Source: Oxyruncus cristatus
Taxonomy: Eukaryota; Chordata; Aves; Passeriformes; Cotingidae
NCBI GenBank assembly: GCA_013399855.1
Contig: VXAY01006251.1
Span: forward strand, 611,724-675,723
DNA length: 64,000 nt
Direction: 5' to 3'
The notes below the pieces were generated by a model, which was given only the letters and a program-made list of their open reading frames with translations, had not been told where the DNA came from and searched no databases. This document shows positions 12,401 through 27,400 of the stretch, in pieces; position 1 is the first letter of the stretch, and each line of letters opens with the position of its first letter. The position numbers and the translations under genes are program-made.

Positions 12401-15400
12401 GACTCTCAGGAGGAGCTCTGATCTGACACACCAGCATATTTCATTTTCCCTCCTTTTACTTCTTTCAGTGAATATAATGTTAAAATGACACAAGTTGTTT
12501 CAGTTTCAGCAAACACTCACTCTCTGTCCAGTAATACTTCCCAATATCTACTCTTGTTCTATCCATGGTGACACCAAAATAACTGCGGTGCCAGCACAGA
12601 CTGAAAGGGAATCTGATTCATCTGGCTCTGGCAGGGAGCTCCCTGCCAGCATCATGAATCAGGCTCAGTAAATTGCATCCCTCTGGCTTCTCTCTGTCTT
12701 CCCTCCCTCCTGACTCATCTGCTTCCCTCCAGAGTTTATATTTTTAGTTATTAGTTTCACACTTCTATTTCCAATGGGTATGCATGGGCCCTTTGGTGAC
12801 TTATGAGCACAAGTGGAAAAGAAACATCGGCATGGCAGAGTCCCACAGGCAACAAAGCTTTCTTTGTCCATCCTCTGTGCAATGAAGTGTGTTGCTGTTC
12901 TCCATCTAGCTGCAAGAAATGGGGATGGTATGTACCCGTCAGAGGCACAGCACATTGTGTTTGCCACAGCTTCTGATTCATGTGAGGAACGGACATACCC
13001 CAGCAGCAAACCAAAACCAGCTGAAAAATGTTGATTTTTCTTTACTGCTGCATTTCAAAACTTCAAGAAGGAAGAAGAATCAACAGACATCTCAAGTCTG
13101 CTTTGGTAGAGTGCTTTGCCCCTGAGCAATTTCAGCTTGCGATGCATTTTACCCAGTGGTTTGTGCACCATCTGTTCCTGTCCAAGGCACTCTGGCTGCA
13201 GCAGCCTCTTTTCCAGGGCCCTTGTTACTGTGCAAGAGGTGGAGGAACGTGAAGCAAATGCCAGGGAGAGCCCCCACCAGCCAGGGCCTCTGGGGCTGCT
13301 GCTATTGCTCCTCGATCTGCTGAGCGCCGTCGCCGGAGATAAATGACACCCTCGCTTCAATGTGGGGACTCGCTGCCAAGACAAACAGTCAAGCAAACAG
13401 CAAGGCTGGGATTGTCCATACAGAGGAGTGGCTGCAAAATAATCCTGGATCCAAGTTTGCAGCATGCACAGTCTCCCAGTGCTGGTGTCCTGTGCAGATG
13501 AAGCGTTTCCCAGAAGCTCTGTGCCTCACACCCTTGTCCCAACCACAATCCCATCCGCGGTGCATCTGTCCTGTAGCGTCTGCCAGCGCAGCCACCGTGG
13601 GTAACCTGGATGTGTGGGATGCTCAGGGCTCATTACTTCGCAGTGGGGTATCCCCATGAGGTTTTTGTTGGCAGTGAGGTTGCAGGAGGGTTGTTTCCTC
13701 CCTGGTCTAACTTACAGTGCACCTTTGGGGATGATGTGGCAGTGAGGAGGTGTAGGAGAGGGGATAACAAACAGCTCCCATGGGCAGTGTTGCTGTGAAA
13801 GACAAGGCACATGGAGCTGGTATTCTGCACAAGGGAGCTTCCTCCATCCTGGCCAGCCCATGGTAGAGCCTGTTCATCCTAGGAAATGAAGGCCACCAAT
13901 CTCTCAAACACCAAAGGATTAGCCATGTCTCAAGGATACACCGCTGCCTTTAAGGCAACACAGACAATTACATAATTCTGTTCAGTCATGAGACACAGAT
14001 GAGTTTGAAAATGCCCACCAGATCCAGATTTTTCTAGGCTTAACCCTATATGTATACTAGTAGGAGATACTACGACTAAATAGTAGCGTCTATGTACCTT
14101 GCTGGCATAACACCCTCATTTGGTGTCCAAATATCTTTGGGGCCATAAGAGTTGCACAACTGTAACCTTTCATTCCTGTGTCTCCATTAGTTTGCTCCTC
14201 TACTAAGCCTGCCAGCCCATGTGCCTGCACAGAGCCTCGCTGTGAGGAGAGCAGCCAGGTTTGAGGTTGGAGTAATTAGTCCTGGCTGGGCTTGCAGAGT
14301 TTTCTTCAGTGCAATTGCACCATTAGATTTGTATCAGTGCGACTTCCTCTGTCAGAACAGCCTGTAAAAAAAATAATAATAATTAAAAAAATCTATCTAC
14401 TTGTTAGAATAACTGTGGGAGAAATATTAGCAAATTAGTGCTGGTAAATGGATTGTGATTACACAGTTGCATTACACATGCACTCTTTTACCTGCATTTA
14501 ATGCTGTTTTCATAGAATTCGTAGGAGACAAGAAACAAAACTGTTTCATCTGTCCTTCACTGCCACAGGGCTTTCCATCTCACTTCAACACAAACTTTTT
14601 CTAATGAAGCACACAGCAGACTAGCAGACCAGCAGACTAGCAGACCAGCAGACTAGCCCAGTGTGAGATGTCCATGACACACACCTATGGACAAAAAAAG
14701 AAGAGAAAACAGTCCTACCACCTTCACCCTTTTCTTAGGGCACAGAAGGAAAACACACTGCACAATCTGGGAAGTTTTCCAGACTTATATTTTATTTTTA
14801 AGTTCATAACACACAGCATGGAGCAGAATGCTTTAAGCTACTGTGGCATCAGATGTTGTTCAGGAGAGATGCTGTGAATGTGGATGAATGCAGAACACAT
14901 CAGGTTCTTCACACTTTTTGTTTTCGAAGTCTGGCAGTACCAATGCAATGCTCAGCTTGGACTGATGATCAACATCAGTAAATCCCTTTGGAACTCAGCA
15001 GTAGCATGAAAGGGGTAAATCCACCCCTGAATCCTGAGGGACCTGGAAGCCTGCTGCCATGGAGTGGGAGGGGAAATGTGAGCCATATGGAGTGGCTTGT
15101 CACAGACAGTCATATTCAAATTTCCTCCAAAAATATTTAAGAAAACACAAGAAAGGATTCCTCCAATAACCCCAAATTTGACACAACTGTGGCATGGAAA
15201 AGACTCAGCACCCATTCTGTGGCACCCATTTTTCCAGTGAGATCAACATTTTGGTAGGACAGGGACAAGAGACAGGGACTTTTCTTTTTAATCCTGTTGC
15301 TGATTTTGAGCTAATAAATTCAGTGTGGGATTTCACCACAGCCAGGCTGGACTCTTGATATGTGCCTTTGAGAACATTGCTGCCTTCCTAGTGCCTCACC

Positions 15401-18400
15401 CTGAAAATGATAACCCTTGTCTTTATTGGGCTCCTATATTTAATTAATGGCTGAAAAGCATCTGGAGAAGGTTGAAGTAGGCAAATTATGCAACTTAACT
15501 CCATGTCTGATGATTAGTATCACCATTCCCAGACTACAATCTCTCTTTGATATTGGGAACAGTAGCAAGAAAGATGCTGACGATGGTGACATTGGTTTTG
15601 GCTCTGGCTCGTGGAACGTACAGTCATCTCATATCTCATAATCCCAATTACACCAGCAGATTTACTCTGGATTCACAGTAGTGTAACTGGAAGAGGTAGT
15701 TGGACTACAAAAAGCTTTGGTAAATGGGGATTAAAGCTATGATTAGAAAACCGAATGGATTAAAACAGAAGGTACGGAAATTATGAAAAAGGTGAGTCTT
15801 GGCAGCAAAGTGTGAAGAAGTTGCTGTGAAGGACAGAGCAACTGGTGATGTGGCCCAACAGTCAGTGTTTCTGAGCCTTCAACACACTGTATTTCAGAGA
15901 AGAGCCAACAACATGATAAGAAGAGAGAAGCGTGGTTGGGCTTCAGCCCCTACACATGTGAGGAGGAGAAGGAGAAAATATGAGACTTGCAGGGAGCTAC
16001 ACAGATCCTGCATCACCAGAAAGGCAACAGTAGCATTAAAGGAGGAAGAAAACATCCTAGGAAAGCTTTGCCATGAATGATCATGAAATTATGTCAAGCA
16101 ACCCAAAAACAGTCTCAGGGAAAAGCAAAATAACAAGACATTTCTTGTCTCACTCCCTTCCCCTTTGTGTCCGCTCTTAATCCAGAGAGACCTCAGCAAA
16201 ACAGCACAAGAATAGCTGGGCTCCACCTAATTTGGTCTAAGGATAACTTACCTCCTCCCTACCCTATTTCCAGTTCTTTGCTTGACTTGTGTCATGCTTC
16301 TCTCTTGCACTCTGATCTGTTCTGTACCACAGCAGGAGCGAGTACGGAAAGGAGAGATGTTAACCTGTTCCTTGTAAGCAGAACATGACTGACATGACGG
16401 GGGGAACACAGTGCCTTTGCTCAGCCAGTGATTTAGGCAAACAGATGAAAAGCTGCCATTCGCATGCCACTACCCTGATTTCCAAAGGGGAAAAATTCAT
16501 AAAGGAGAATATGCTTCTCACCACCATCAATCCTGCAATTAAACTGAACTTTAGCAAAATATTTGCTGGGTTATGTAATAGAGACAGATTACAACAGCTT
16601 TCCACATGGCTGAAAACTGCAGTTTTAACCCCTGGACAAGCTGCCTTGTGGTAGGTAAAGACAAGCAACAACATGGGGCTTTAAGAATGGTCCAGCTTCG
16701 ACAAACTTCTAAAATGCAGTTTGATGCTCCATGTGACAGAATTACTCCAAATATCTGAGCCTGGTTTTTTTCCTGATCTTCTTGGCTATGCATGGCCTTT
16801 CTGTCTTTCTCCCTACCTCTCCCTCTGAGCAGTCTCAGACTATTCCTCCCATTCCTAAGGTGCTTCTTCCTCAGACTTCTCCCCCTTTATGGCTTCTGAG
16901 GAACCCTTGGGGATGTTCTCTTGCAGCCAATGAGTTTGCAGTGTCATCCTGTCTATGTCCCAGCCACCCCTCCTGCAATTGCACGTGTTGATAGCGACAT
17001 GGCTATTACCTTAATTCAGTGACCTGTGCCAGGACTGGGAGCAAGGATGTGGTAGTTTTGGCTGCAGGGCACTGCAGAAACCAAGGTACAAACCCTACTA
17101 ATGACATTAACCCTAAGCCACCATGTCTTCCCAGATATTCTGTGCATCTGCTGGATCAACCAGCCATAGGCAGAGAGCACCTTCCTTTTTCAGCACAGCT
17201 TCAGTCTGGGCTTTAAAGTACTCTCTGTGTCTGTTCAGATATTATTTGGGCAGCACTTAAAGACTGGAGAGGCTGAGCATTGTAGCTAATTAGTCGAGCC
17301 AGAAAGACACAGAAAATGCTTGAAACAGAAGAGAAAACAAACGAAGTCTTGGCGAGCACTCAAAAGCAAGGCAGACTGCCTGCAACTGGCCGCTCAACAC
17401 GCAGAGAGGCTCCTGAAGGTTTGCAGAAACATGAGAGACGGGAGTGGCCTTTGGGAAGACCTCACCGTGAAGGGCTCACATGATGTGGGGCGGGGTTTGG
17501 AGCCAAAGCCTCCCCCTTGGCCCCACCCTGGGACCTGGGTGCATGAATGACCCGAAGCACCTGATTCATCTCAGCAGGGACAGCTGTCAGCCAGGGGACC
17601 CAGACTGGGACCGAAAACTGCCCACGGCTTCCAGGTAGGAGCTCCTGTCTTGCAGCACACCTTGTTGCTTTGCCTCGTGCTGCCTCACTGCTGATGTGCA
17701 GGAGAGGCACCTGGTGCCCTCAAGAAGGTGCAGTGGCTTGCTTCTCTGAGCACATACCACATCAAGACTTTCTACCTGTGTGTTAGGTTTCTTCTCTCTC
17801 TTTTCCCTGGCTGCTGGGGTCTGTAAATCTTGCTGGATGTGTGCTAAGGTGAAAAACTGGTTTTATTTCCCTTTGCCTGGTATTGCTGTCATGACAAGCA
17901 GAGAAAAGTAAGATACTCCCCATCCTGACAGAGCAACCTAGGTGCTGCTGTGGCACATACATTTGATTCCTTTACAAATGCCTGCAAAATAGAGAATGGC
18001 AAGGAGCTTCTTGAAATAGTTATGCATCATTGAACTCAACTGGCATCCACCCAGGCCCCCAGATGGGAGAAGAGGAGCTTTTTCTAAGCCCTTCCCACAT
18101 TCTTGTGCAACTAGAAAGGATGAATGATCGCCATCCCCAGTGCCAGACAGTTTTCTGGGCCAAATTCACACACAAGCCTAAGAAAGCCAAGGGGAACTGA
18201 AACTGGTGTAGCTCTCCCTTCCTTCCGCTTCTTGCAATGACTATATTTCATATGTTCAAATCCTTCTGGGATTGCTTAGACTGACTTTGTGTAATTATTT
18301 TCATCCTTGGATTAAACAGGCCAAATATGTAAGCTGGATCTCAGCTTGCTGAGATCTTTACACCATATTTTGTCCCTCTGGCATATATATTACACAGCAG

Positions 18401-21400
18401 CAGATTGCATTTAAGTAGTTTTTTCAGAATAAAAGTCTGTCTTGGCTTGAGGGTGTCATTTTTCTCGTAATTCTTGCTGCTCTGTCTTGTATGGATACTT
18501 CAAAGGATCATGGAAAGATTCTAACCAGGCATCAACCCACGCTGGCTCTTGGTATCCTCAGTCTCACACTTCTCTGGACTTGGAGCATGCACAGACTTCT
18601 CAGCCTGGAGGTTGGGGGAAGGTGTGACTTGATGCAAAAGCCTTTAGCTACACCCTTATTGCTACCAACTGTGCTTGTCCTTCACTGGTTGTGATCACTG
18701 ATGAGGTGTGCAGATTCATGGATGGGCCCAAACCTGAGGGATATCCCTGTTTTCAGAATAAATAGACAGTGGTGAACTGACATTACTGAAATGGCTGATT
18801 GAAATGGAAGACAAAAGGATACAAAGGGCTGTGGGACCCCCGGGGAAGGATTTGAAATCAGCTTTTAGTTGCCTTGTGAGATGTCAGTAGGTACAGGAGA
18901 AAGGGTGGCCGTTCAGTGTATCAGACTGTGTGAAGTCCTGAGTCCATCCTGTACAGAGGGACACAGTATTTATGTGTTATGGAATGTTCAATGTGTTCCA
19001 TCTGCCAGCAGGTCAGGGTCAGCAGGTGCAGTCAAAATTAAAACCAGTATTTTTTTATTTGCACCACCTTTCTTTCTTCTGGAAAAGTGCCACTTCAAAA
19101 AGCTTACATCTTTCATGAGTGAATAAAAAAAAAGCTCATAGATTTCCAGGCTTTCCAGGGAAATTACAATAGTTTGTGAATTTCCAGCTGTGGGTCCTCT
19201 GTATATTGGTTGGTCTTAACTCTTGCCTTGAACACTTGAGGCCTAAGATAGGAATTGTGTTGTTTGGCCATCACTGGAGACATCTTGGCTAGAGAAGCCA
19301 TACCACCCAATTTCTTCATCTGCTATTAATATACGCTCAAGATCTTCCTGCAGGCTCTTCCCTATGAACTTGTGTGCTAGAGCATTTGTGAAATGCAGTT
19401 CTGGTGGGCAGAAAGTGCACGAGATGCAAATCTTAGCTACAGAGCCGAGAGGATTGTTTCCCACCAGACCCATCTCTCCAATGCTTCCTTCCTCCTTGTT
19501 CCACCTATTAAATTCCAGCTTCTGCATTGCTCATATCCGTCTCCAAGAGCTCAGGAGGCTTCCATCATGCTTCTTGCTCAGTCCTGGTGAAGATGTGCTC
19601 TCCTGGGCCAAGCCTTGACTAAGTCCAACCTGTACTTAAGCCTAAACTCTCCACCTTACCAAAGTTCCTGTCAGTTGTTTCCTCTCTCCAGGTTTACCAT
19701 CTGCAAGATTTGTCCCAAGCAGAGGCTGAGGTGCTGCCATCCTCTCCTGCCCCAAGGGACGGGTGTTCCTGGTAGGGACATGTTCTGTCCAGAAACAGGG
19801 AAGTTGTAAAAGGGAACAAGCAGGACCACTGAACTAAGTTAGGTAGCTAAGAAAATCTTGTAATGCTTGGGAAGGAGGGGCTACTTCAGGCTCCTGTCTC
19901 TCTCATGTTGGCTGTATCCAGAGTGCATACCCAATGTTCTCACCATCTTGGCTCTGGCACTGTTCTGCTATGCCCAGCTCCTGGTAAGTTTGGTCTTCAT
20001 AAAGTGGCTGTTTCTTAAAATTAATGAGCAGCCTTGCTGGAAGGCTCTAGGTAACATCTGGCAGGATGACTTTTCCTTTTGCAGCTCACTGGATGATGAC
20101 TGTGGGCCTTGAGCTGCTGATTCCCAAACCTGTTCTGGTTCACAGACACCCCAAGGGCTGTTCTGCAGTGCTGCTCTGTTATAACTTGTTCACTTCTTAA
20201 AAGTCAGAAGCTCCTAGAGATTAAAAAAGTGTAAACTAAGAAAATGAAAGACTAATGCTGTACCTGAAACTCATCTCTTTTCACAGCTGTCTTTTAAGGT
20301 CTCAGTAAGGCTTTTGCTCTGTGCAGTCATCCAGAACAAATTCGTCCATGTTCTTACTCATTTGTCTCACAATCCTTGGTCCTCCCCTCTCCAAGTTTTC
20401 TGGAAAGTTAGGTGGGTGCTATAAAACACAGATAAATCTTGGAAGCTATTGCTTGCATCTGCACTCTTCCCTTCTTCCTCCAAATCAGTGCAGGGAGTTA
20501 GATTTGCAGCTTTGTTGAGATTTAGGCATTTCTGAGGCTGTAAATAAAACACTGTGTGCAATATCCAGGTCATCTGGATTTGCTGATTTTGCACTAGGCT
20601 CATGCTGCTGTTTGAAAGTGAATTCGCTGCCCTGCCTCATCTCTTCCTGGGTAGCATGACTCACATTAGAAATCTCTTGGGTATCTAATAGCTTTATTAT
20701 GGGGTGTGCACAGGCAACATCTTTTTGATGGTCTCAGAGTTTGTGAGATGTGGATAGATTTTCGCAGAGACCACACACTGTATGATAATAAAACTGACTA
20801 ACTGGGTGTTTGGGATGTTTCACTCCTTCATTCCTTTACTAGTTTTAAAGTTTCAGTTTGTTGCTTGGGGACTTCCCATCGCCTCCAAGGGCTTCTGGTT
20901 TTCTGTGGTGCATGATCAGTTTGGAGATAGTTAATGGGTCCTTCATTTCTTGCTGAAAGATCTGTAAGGAAGAAATAAAGTTCAAAATCCAGGAGAGGAA
21001 ATTAATTCTTTTTCCCCAGAGAAAAAAATCCATTTCTCTTTGAGTGAAATTTTGTATCTGAATATAAACCATGTTTCATTTGCTTTTTCCTGTTGAAACT
21101 TCACTGCTCAGCAGAGAGATGAAAGAACCTTTACAGCAAGGAGTGGGAGAATAATCAGACAAGCCAATCTGCAGCTTTTCTGCTGTGATTCTTTGGAAAA
21201 ATGGACTATATAAATATTCTAATGCAGGGAAAGAATAGTCCAAGGCCACAGCATTATGGATGTGTTTTCAGAATTAGTCTTGGAGCTGAAAATGATGAAA
21301 GCAAGGCGAGCAGAAAGCTGTCTCTGAGGGGGTCATTCTGGAAACTCTGAGCACCCCATGCAATGTTCAGTCCTTCCAGCTTCTCCTGCAGCTCTGCATG

Positions 21401-24400
21401 AGTCAGGTGTTTATGTTTCTTACAGAACCCCCCCAAAGGAGAAGGGCTTGGAATAGAGAGTGAATAAGAAACTCTCTGAACCCAGCATAACTGAAGATGA
21501 GGGAACACAAGGCAAATCAAATCTGGTTAATTGCTGTTATGTTGGTTTTGCATGCTAGGCAAAATCTGTTCTGCCCTCTCATCCCCATGTTCACAGGGGA
21601 AGAACAGAATTCCACCTCCCTCAGCCATCTGGGAGAGCTGAAAGGCACCTGGGGAAGCAGACATGGTGAAGTCTCACCCATGGGGAAGTCTCACCCAGGG
21701 TGCATGTGCATTTTTCAGGACTGAGAGCAAGCCAACTGTTGTTACTGAGGTAAATTATTAGCCCCCGCAGTTGTACTTAATTCTACAGAGCTTCAGACCT
21801 ACACCCAGTGAGGCCCATTTTCCACACAGCATGAATCACTTGCTTGGTTTTTGTGCTCGCTAGTTTCACGTTTTAGTTTTCCATTCCTCTGGCTTTGCTC
21901 ATGCGGGTGAATAATGGATCATTTATAATACATCAACAATATCAGAGCACACGATTATGGCCTCGCTCCTTGTAATCCCTCCAGACAGTTCGCAGCGCAC
22001 GAACGCCTGTCGTGCAAAGCCACATCCTATTTCCACCAAGAAAACAGAGGGGGATCCCAGCCTGGCAGCTTCTCCCCTCTGCCACTCAGCTCAGGAGCTG
22101 AGTCATGAAGCGGAGCCCAGAGTAACGGGTGATTCCTTTAACCCGGGGACAATAATCAGCTGGGCTAACAATTAAAGATGGAACTGGGCTTCAGGCAGTA
22201 GTTTATCACAAGACACCCTGAACCCTTTTATTGATGTAAGTGAAAAAAAAAGAGGCAGTCCGGGGACTGAGCCTGCGCTGTTTTCCCATGGCACTGCAGG
22301 AGCAGTGCTGGATACTGTCACAGTCAGCATCCTGCTTATTCATGGATACTGCTTAAAGGATGACTTGCTTCTCCTTGTGCATCCAAAGATCTTCATTGAG
22401 GACTAACAAATCAGACTTGAGCAGGTGACGCTAATTGCAGTGCTGCTCTTCTATTCCCTTATCACACCTCTGTCCTGTACTTGTTGAATATGTGGAAAAG
22501 GAATAGTTTTCCTGAAACCAGGATTTTGAGTTTGGTAATCTGTAGGGCCAGTGCTGCTTCACCGAATCACTCTATATGTAGGATACCATCAGCAGAAGAA
22601 GGTGATGGATCATGTGTCTGTTTAGTGTGAAATTGGAAGCCTTCACAGAGCTGCTTGTGAGCTGTCACATGCGTTTGTTTCCTGAGTCACTCATATTACT
22701 CAGAAACATGGCTTGGGATGTGGCACGTGGGTCTGCCTGGACAAGACTCTGGTCCGTGCAGGATCCTGCAGCTGCCAGAGGGGCTCAGAGGGAGTTCAGA
22801 ACTGTGTGAGCAGGAAGGATCACATAAGAGTTACCATGAGGAGCACTACAGCCTCCATTTAAGTTCCTTGAGCAAGAACTTGGCAGTGGCTAAAAAAATA
22901 CATTTAAAAAATTCCCCAATAGTTTCTCTTTTACCCATTCATCCATAGCTACACTAATTTTTAAAAAAAAAAAAAAGAAACTTTTTAAGAACACTTTTTC
23001 CTGTTTTTTAAAAGCAACAGTGTTTAAGCAAAGGTAACATAAGTAAGCTGATCAAGCGTGAGATAGAAAACAGCAGAGCTACATCCCCTCTCCCTTCTCT
23101 TTTGCTGTTGTACTTTGTCACTGACCAATCCAGGTACTTGGGATTCTTTTAATGAACAACATAATTTCTTATTTGAAACAAGATTAAGAAAAAGCCAAAC
23201 TGTCAGTAATTCTTGATTTAGCTTTCCAAATCCTTTCATGAACACTGTGTAAAAACCTTTAAAATTCAGTTTTCCTCCTACTCTCCAAATACTTCCAATA
23301 CCTTTTTTTTTTTTTTAGGAAAAATAAACCCAAATATTTTTATTTACAAGAAAAGATGGACGCAAAACACAAGCACTTCTGTGAGATAACAGACTGAGAA
23401 AGAACAGGACTCACTGCTGGCAGTGATCAGTTTGCTATGCTCCCAGAGTAAGTGCTCTTCTCTGCTCCTGACCCATTTTGGGCTCTGCAGTCTTTCTTCT
23501 CAGCCTGTGTTCATGGGGTTTGCATCAGCAACTGAGAGCACTTCTGCTGTCAAAACTCCACAATACATGTATAATGTCTCCCCTTAAAAAAAAACATGAA
23601 TTATTTGCTCTCACTTCATGGATTCCTATTTATTGGCAAATGCTGCCAGATCCAACATAGCACCATGTGCTGTGCAAGACTGAGCAGCAACTTTGTTTAC
23701 CATTAGCATCATTGTCAAATTAGGAGGAATTAATTATTACACATTGGGTTTATTTGTTCAACCAAGTGGTTGGCAGCTGAACTCAAAGACACCAGCGCGG
23801 TGGTGGGGAGAGGTTCATGTCAGTGTGTCACAGGTACCAGGGCTCCTTCCTCCTCTCCACTTTGCACACAAATGCCACTTTGCAACTGAGCTCTTCATCA
23901 GAACCCAAGGGAGTCCTATTCATACTGATCAAGCTGATTTTCTCTGCCAGCGGTATCAATCAATGGTTTAAATTCAATTTCTGGATGTGTATCAAGGAGT
24001 TGGGCAGTTCCACTAACGTTTTACTTTTCTCCAGCGCTGGCCGAAGAAAAAGGCGACATGAAGTATTTGTCACCCCTGACTGAGGTTGATTCCTGTAGTT
24101 TCCTCTGCTGTTCAGAGGGAGAAAGACGGTAACAAAGCATTTAAGGTCTCAACCTCGCTGCCGTTAAAGTCAAAGGCAATACTCCAGCTGATTTCAGTGA
24201 CAGCAAATGGGATGAAAAGTCCCGAAAAAATACAAAGCCTCGGGGTGCTAAGGTACGTGTGCCAAGATCCTTAATGCCCAGAGATTTAATTCCAACTTTG
24301 AGGATGCTGAGAACTGCAGGATAAAGCCAATAGCATCATAAATACAGTGAAAGGAACTGTTTCTTACTCCCTTTCGGCTGCTCTTTCCCACAGTTTTCCT

Positions 24401-27400
24401 TTCTGGGGCACCAGTGAGCCAGTTCAGCCGAGTAAGCTCAAGTGCAGAAGTTAGATAACTCTGCAGATTATCTGATTTTACTTACCCTTTACTTCTGGCT
24501 TTTCCCTTTCCAAGGGAAGGCTTATTTGTAATAGGGTGTAGGGCTTTGAAGTGAGTTTCATGTTGTCGGAAATCAGTCTCAGCTCTGTAAGGAAGCAGGA
24601 GACTTTCGAAGCCCCAGATGAAATTAACCTAATGTATTTCCATCTCTCCCGGATGTTGTTTACACAGTGCAAGCCAGTCATGAGTGGTGAATGGTATATT
24701 TAAAACGAGGTCCTCTAACACTTGGATCCACCCCATCACTCAACTTAACAGATACTTGATACCAATCAAGTGACTCACTTCATTAAGAAATAAACCCTGC
24801 TGTGTTGCTGACATCCTACGGCAAACAGTGAGCCCCATTGTCATCAGCTGAGTCCTTTCTCTGTCCCAGCCCACGCCCTGAAGATGCACACCGAGTCTCG
24901 GGCACAGCAGCAGCACTGACCCTGTTTTTCCATGGTGGTGTGTGCCAGCCACGGGCACACAGCAACCCCTGTGTGCGTGAAATACCCTCGTTTAATGCCC
25001 AGACTCCCTGTGTGCCCCTGCAGTGGAGGGGCAAAACAGGGTGAGCATTCATCATCTGGAGGAAAACAGTTTATTTATTAGCAAGACAGGAACTGGTGCT
25101 TGCTCGTTCCCCATTGAGGGAGTTTCTCCCGTTTTCCGCGTTCACCTGGGCTTCTTGCTTTTTTGTCAAAGGCAGCATCTGCCGCTCCTGCCCACCGAGC
25201 AGGACACAGTAACAGCTGCAAGTAATCCAGTAACAGGTGGCATTCCAGATGCATGCGAGGGCTTAGATTAAAACAGTCTCAAGAAAGAAGTAACTGTAAG
25301 GAATGTCCCACCCCACCCCGCCCTCCTCCCCGTGCCCGGAGCCACTGCCAGCAAACAGCCCTTTCCTGAGCGAGGGTGTGTGGCACAGCCGGATCCCCAG
25401 GTGAATATTTCCATCACCAAAAGCAGGTTTCATCAGGACCCCGAAGCCAGATGAAAGGGATTATTTCAGTGCAGTTCCCAGTTACTCCTTTATCTGCTCC
25501 CCTTCAACAAATGTACTAATCGCTGGTTCACTAAATGCCATGGAAACCCCAGGGCACATAGTGAGATCATCTGCCAGGACTCTTTTATTTTAAGATTTTT
25601 GTTCAAGAACTGTTCTTAAGGCTTCGGAGAGAAAAACAACAAGGGAGAGTTCACTGAGAAGCATTTCCACAACTGGAAATAGACTCTGTCATAAGCCACA
25701 CAAGCCCCCACAAACCCCAAGAGTTGATGCCCCTCCATACAGGGACTGGTAAAAAGGAAAAGGGCAAAAAAACCCCCCAGAAAACGTAGTGAAGCATCTG
25801 AAATGTGTTTTGCCGTAACAAATGGAAACTTTTGCTTTTTCCAGTGGCATCTGAGCTACTACATTTAATAATTTTACTTGGCTTTTATTGGTGTCTGCTT
25901 TTTATACCGTATCTAGAAACATCGGTGGTAACATCCTTCAACTTTCACTTTGATGGGGAAAAAAGTGTCTTGATGAAATATAACAAATGTCCCACAAAGA
26001 TTCTTAAAAAGTTCTCTTCAGAAATGTCCATTCATTAGATGGTCGAAAATACAGAGTTTGTCAATGTTGTGTTCACAGTTCGGCAGTCTTTGGGCTTTTT
26101 TCCCCTGGATTTTAAAAGTTGAGGAAAATTACTGACTTGGTGATAACAGGAAGTACCAAAACTGGAAAGAAAGTGCTTAAGGCAGCATAATGACATTGAA
26201 GAAAGAGAAATAGTTTGTTTCAAACAGTTCTTTTTCAGATGCTTGAGCATTACCACCTAGTACAAACAGATTATTCATGGGTAATTAACGCCTATCCTTA
26301 CAGCTTGGAAAGATGCTTTTGTTATCTTGGTGTCGGCTATTTGTCACTAATATTCGCTTTTCAGGAAGGAGCCCGGGAGTGCTTTCTATACAATATCACA
26401 GGTTTTGAAATGGTAAAATAATAAAGGTCCACGGTCAGCCAGCTCTGAATTCCAGCTGAGGGGGGAGCTAAAAACAGCAGAGAGAAGGGAATGAGGTGGT
26501 CGGGGGGGAACATAGAGTAAACATTACCCTTTAATTAAAGCCCTCCACAGCACACAATCCGGAGATGGATCTCCACGAGCAGCAGAGGTACATGTTGATG
26601 GTTAGGTGACCCGTCAGGCCAAGGTGTGTGAAGAGTTCTACAGGTGATGGCTCTGCTCCCCTCTGCTCTGAACGATCTAACACTCAACTGCGGGGCAGGA
26701 AGGCAGCAGCTCCACGAGGACCATGGTTTTCGTACGAGCCTTGCTAATTATAGCAGTTTTCCCCCAGGTCCGCGGCCGTGGCTGTGTTGCCCCTTGCTCT
26801 GGCTGGCTCCTGTTTTTCTGGTTCGTTCTGTCCAAGTTATTTTGGCTGCACAAAGTCAATGTCAGGGCCAGTGGAAACGCGTCTGGGGGACAAAGGGAGA
26901 TGGAGCATATGCCCGAGGACAAAGTAAAAGAAACTGTCCAGAGTGAATTAGTTTCCTTTTTCTTTTCCTCCTGTTAGCTAAAGGATTGGTCTTGAAAAGG
27001 TCTCATTTGGTTTCTAAATAACGCTTTCTCTGTTGTTGCTGGGGGGTTTTGTTTATGCTGGTTGCAGATCAGCATTTTTAACGTCCCTTTTTTTTTTTTT
27101 CATTAGGAAGAGTATTAACCACTAAATTGAAAAAATATGTATTTAGGCATCCCGGAAGAGAATATTTGACTTTCTGAAAATAGACCCTGGGTTTGTCTGG
27201 GCTGTTTTCCCTTGAGTTTGGATTTTACTACTCTATCCCTGCAACTGTGTAGTTGACATTTATCTTCACAGAGGAGAAATGTCTTACTACACAAAATATT
27301 AGCAGTTGCATGTTGGTGTCATTGCAGCGTGCAGATAGTGCTGCAAGACCAGGTAGACACAGGAGCCTCTTTTGAGTAAATTCTTACCTGAAAAGGTTAT

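Noticed and set aside
13116..13346. Frame ending [18 protein letters not shown], like a signal peptide
   Set aside because: The stop follows directly after the hydrophobic run, with no downstream donor. No real signal-peptide exon would end this way.
14615..14654. CRISPR-like regular repeat
   Set aside because: Eight-base units are directly adjacent without spacers, in vertebrate DNA. It is a minisatellite.
15799..16080. 93-codon Arg/Lys-rich open frame
   Set aside because: No recognised domain, no convincing ATG context and no splice signals in keeping with an exon.
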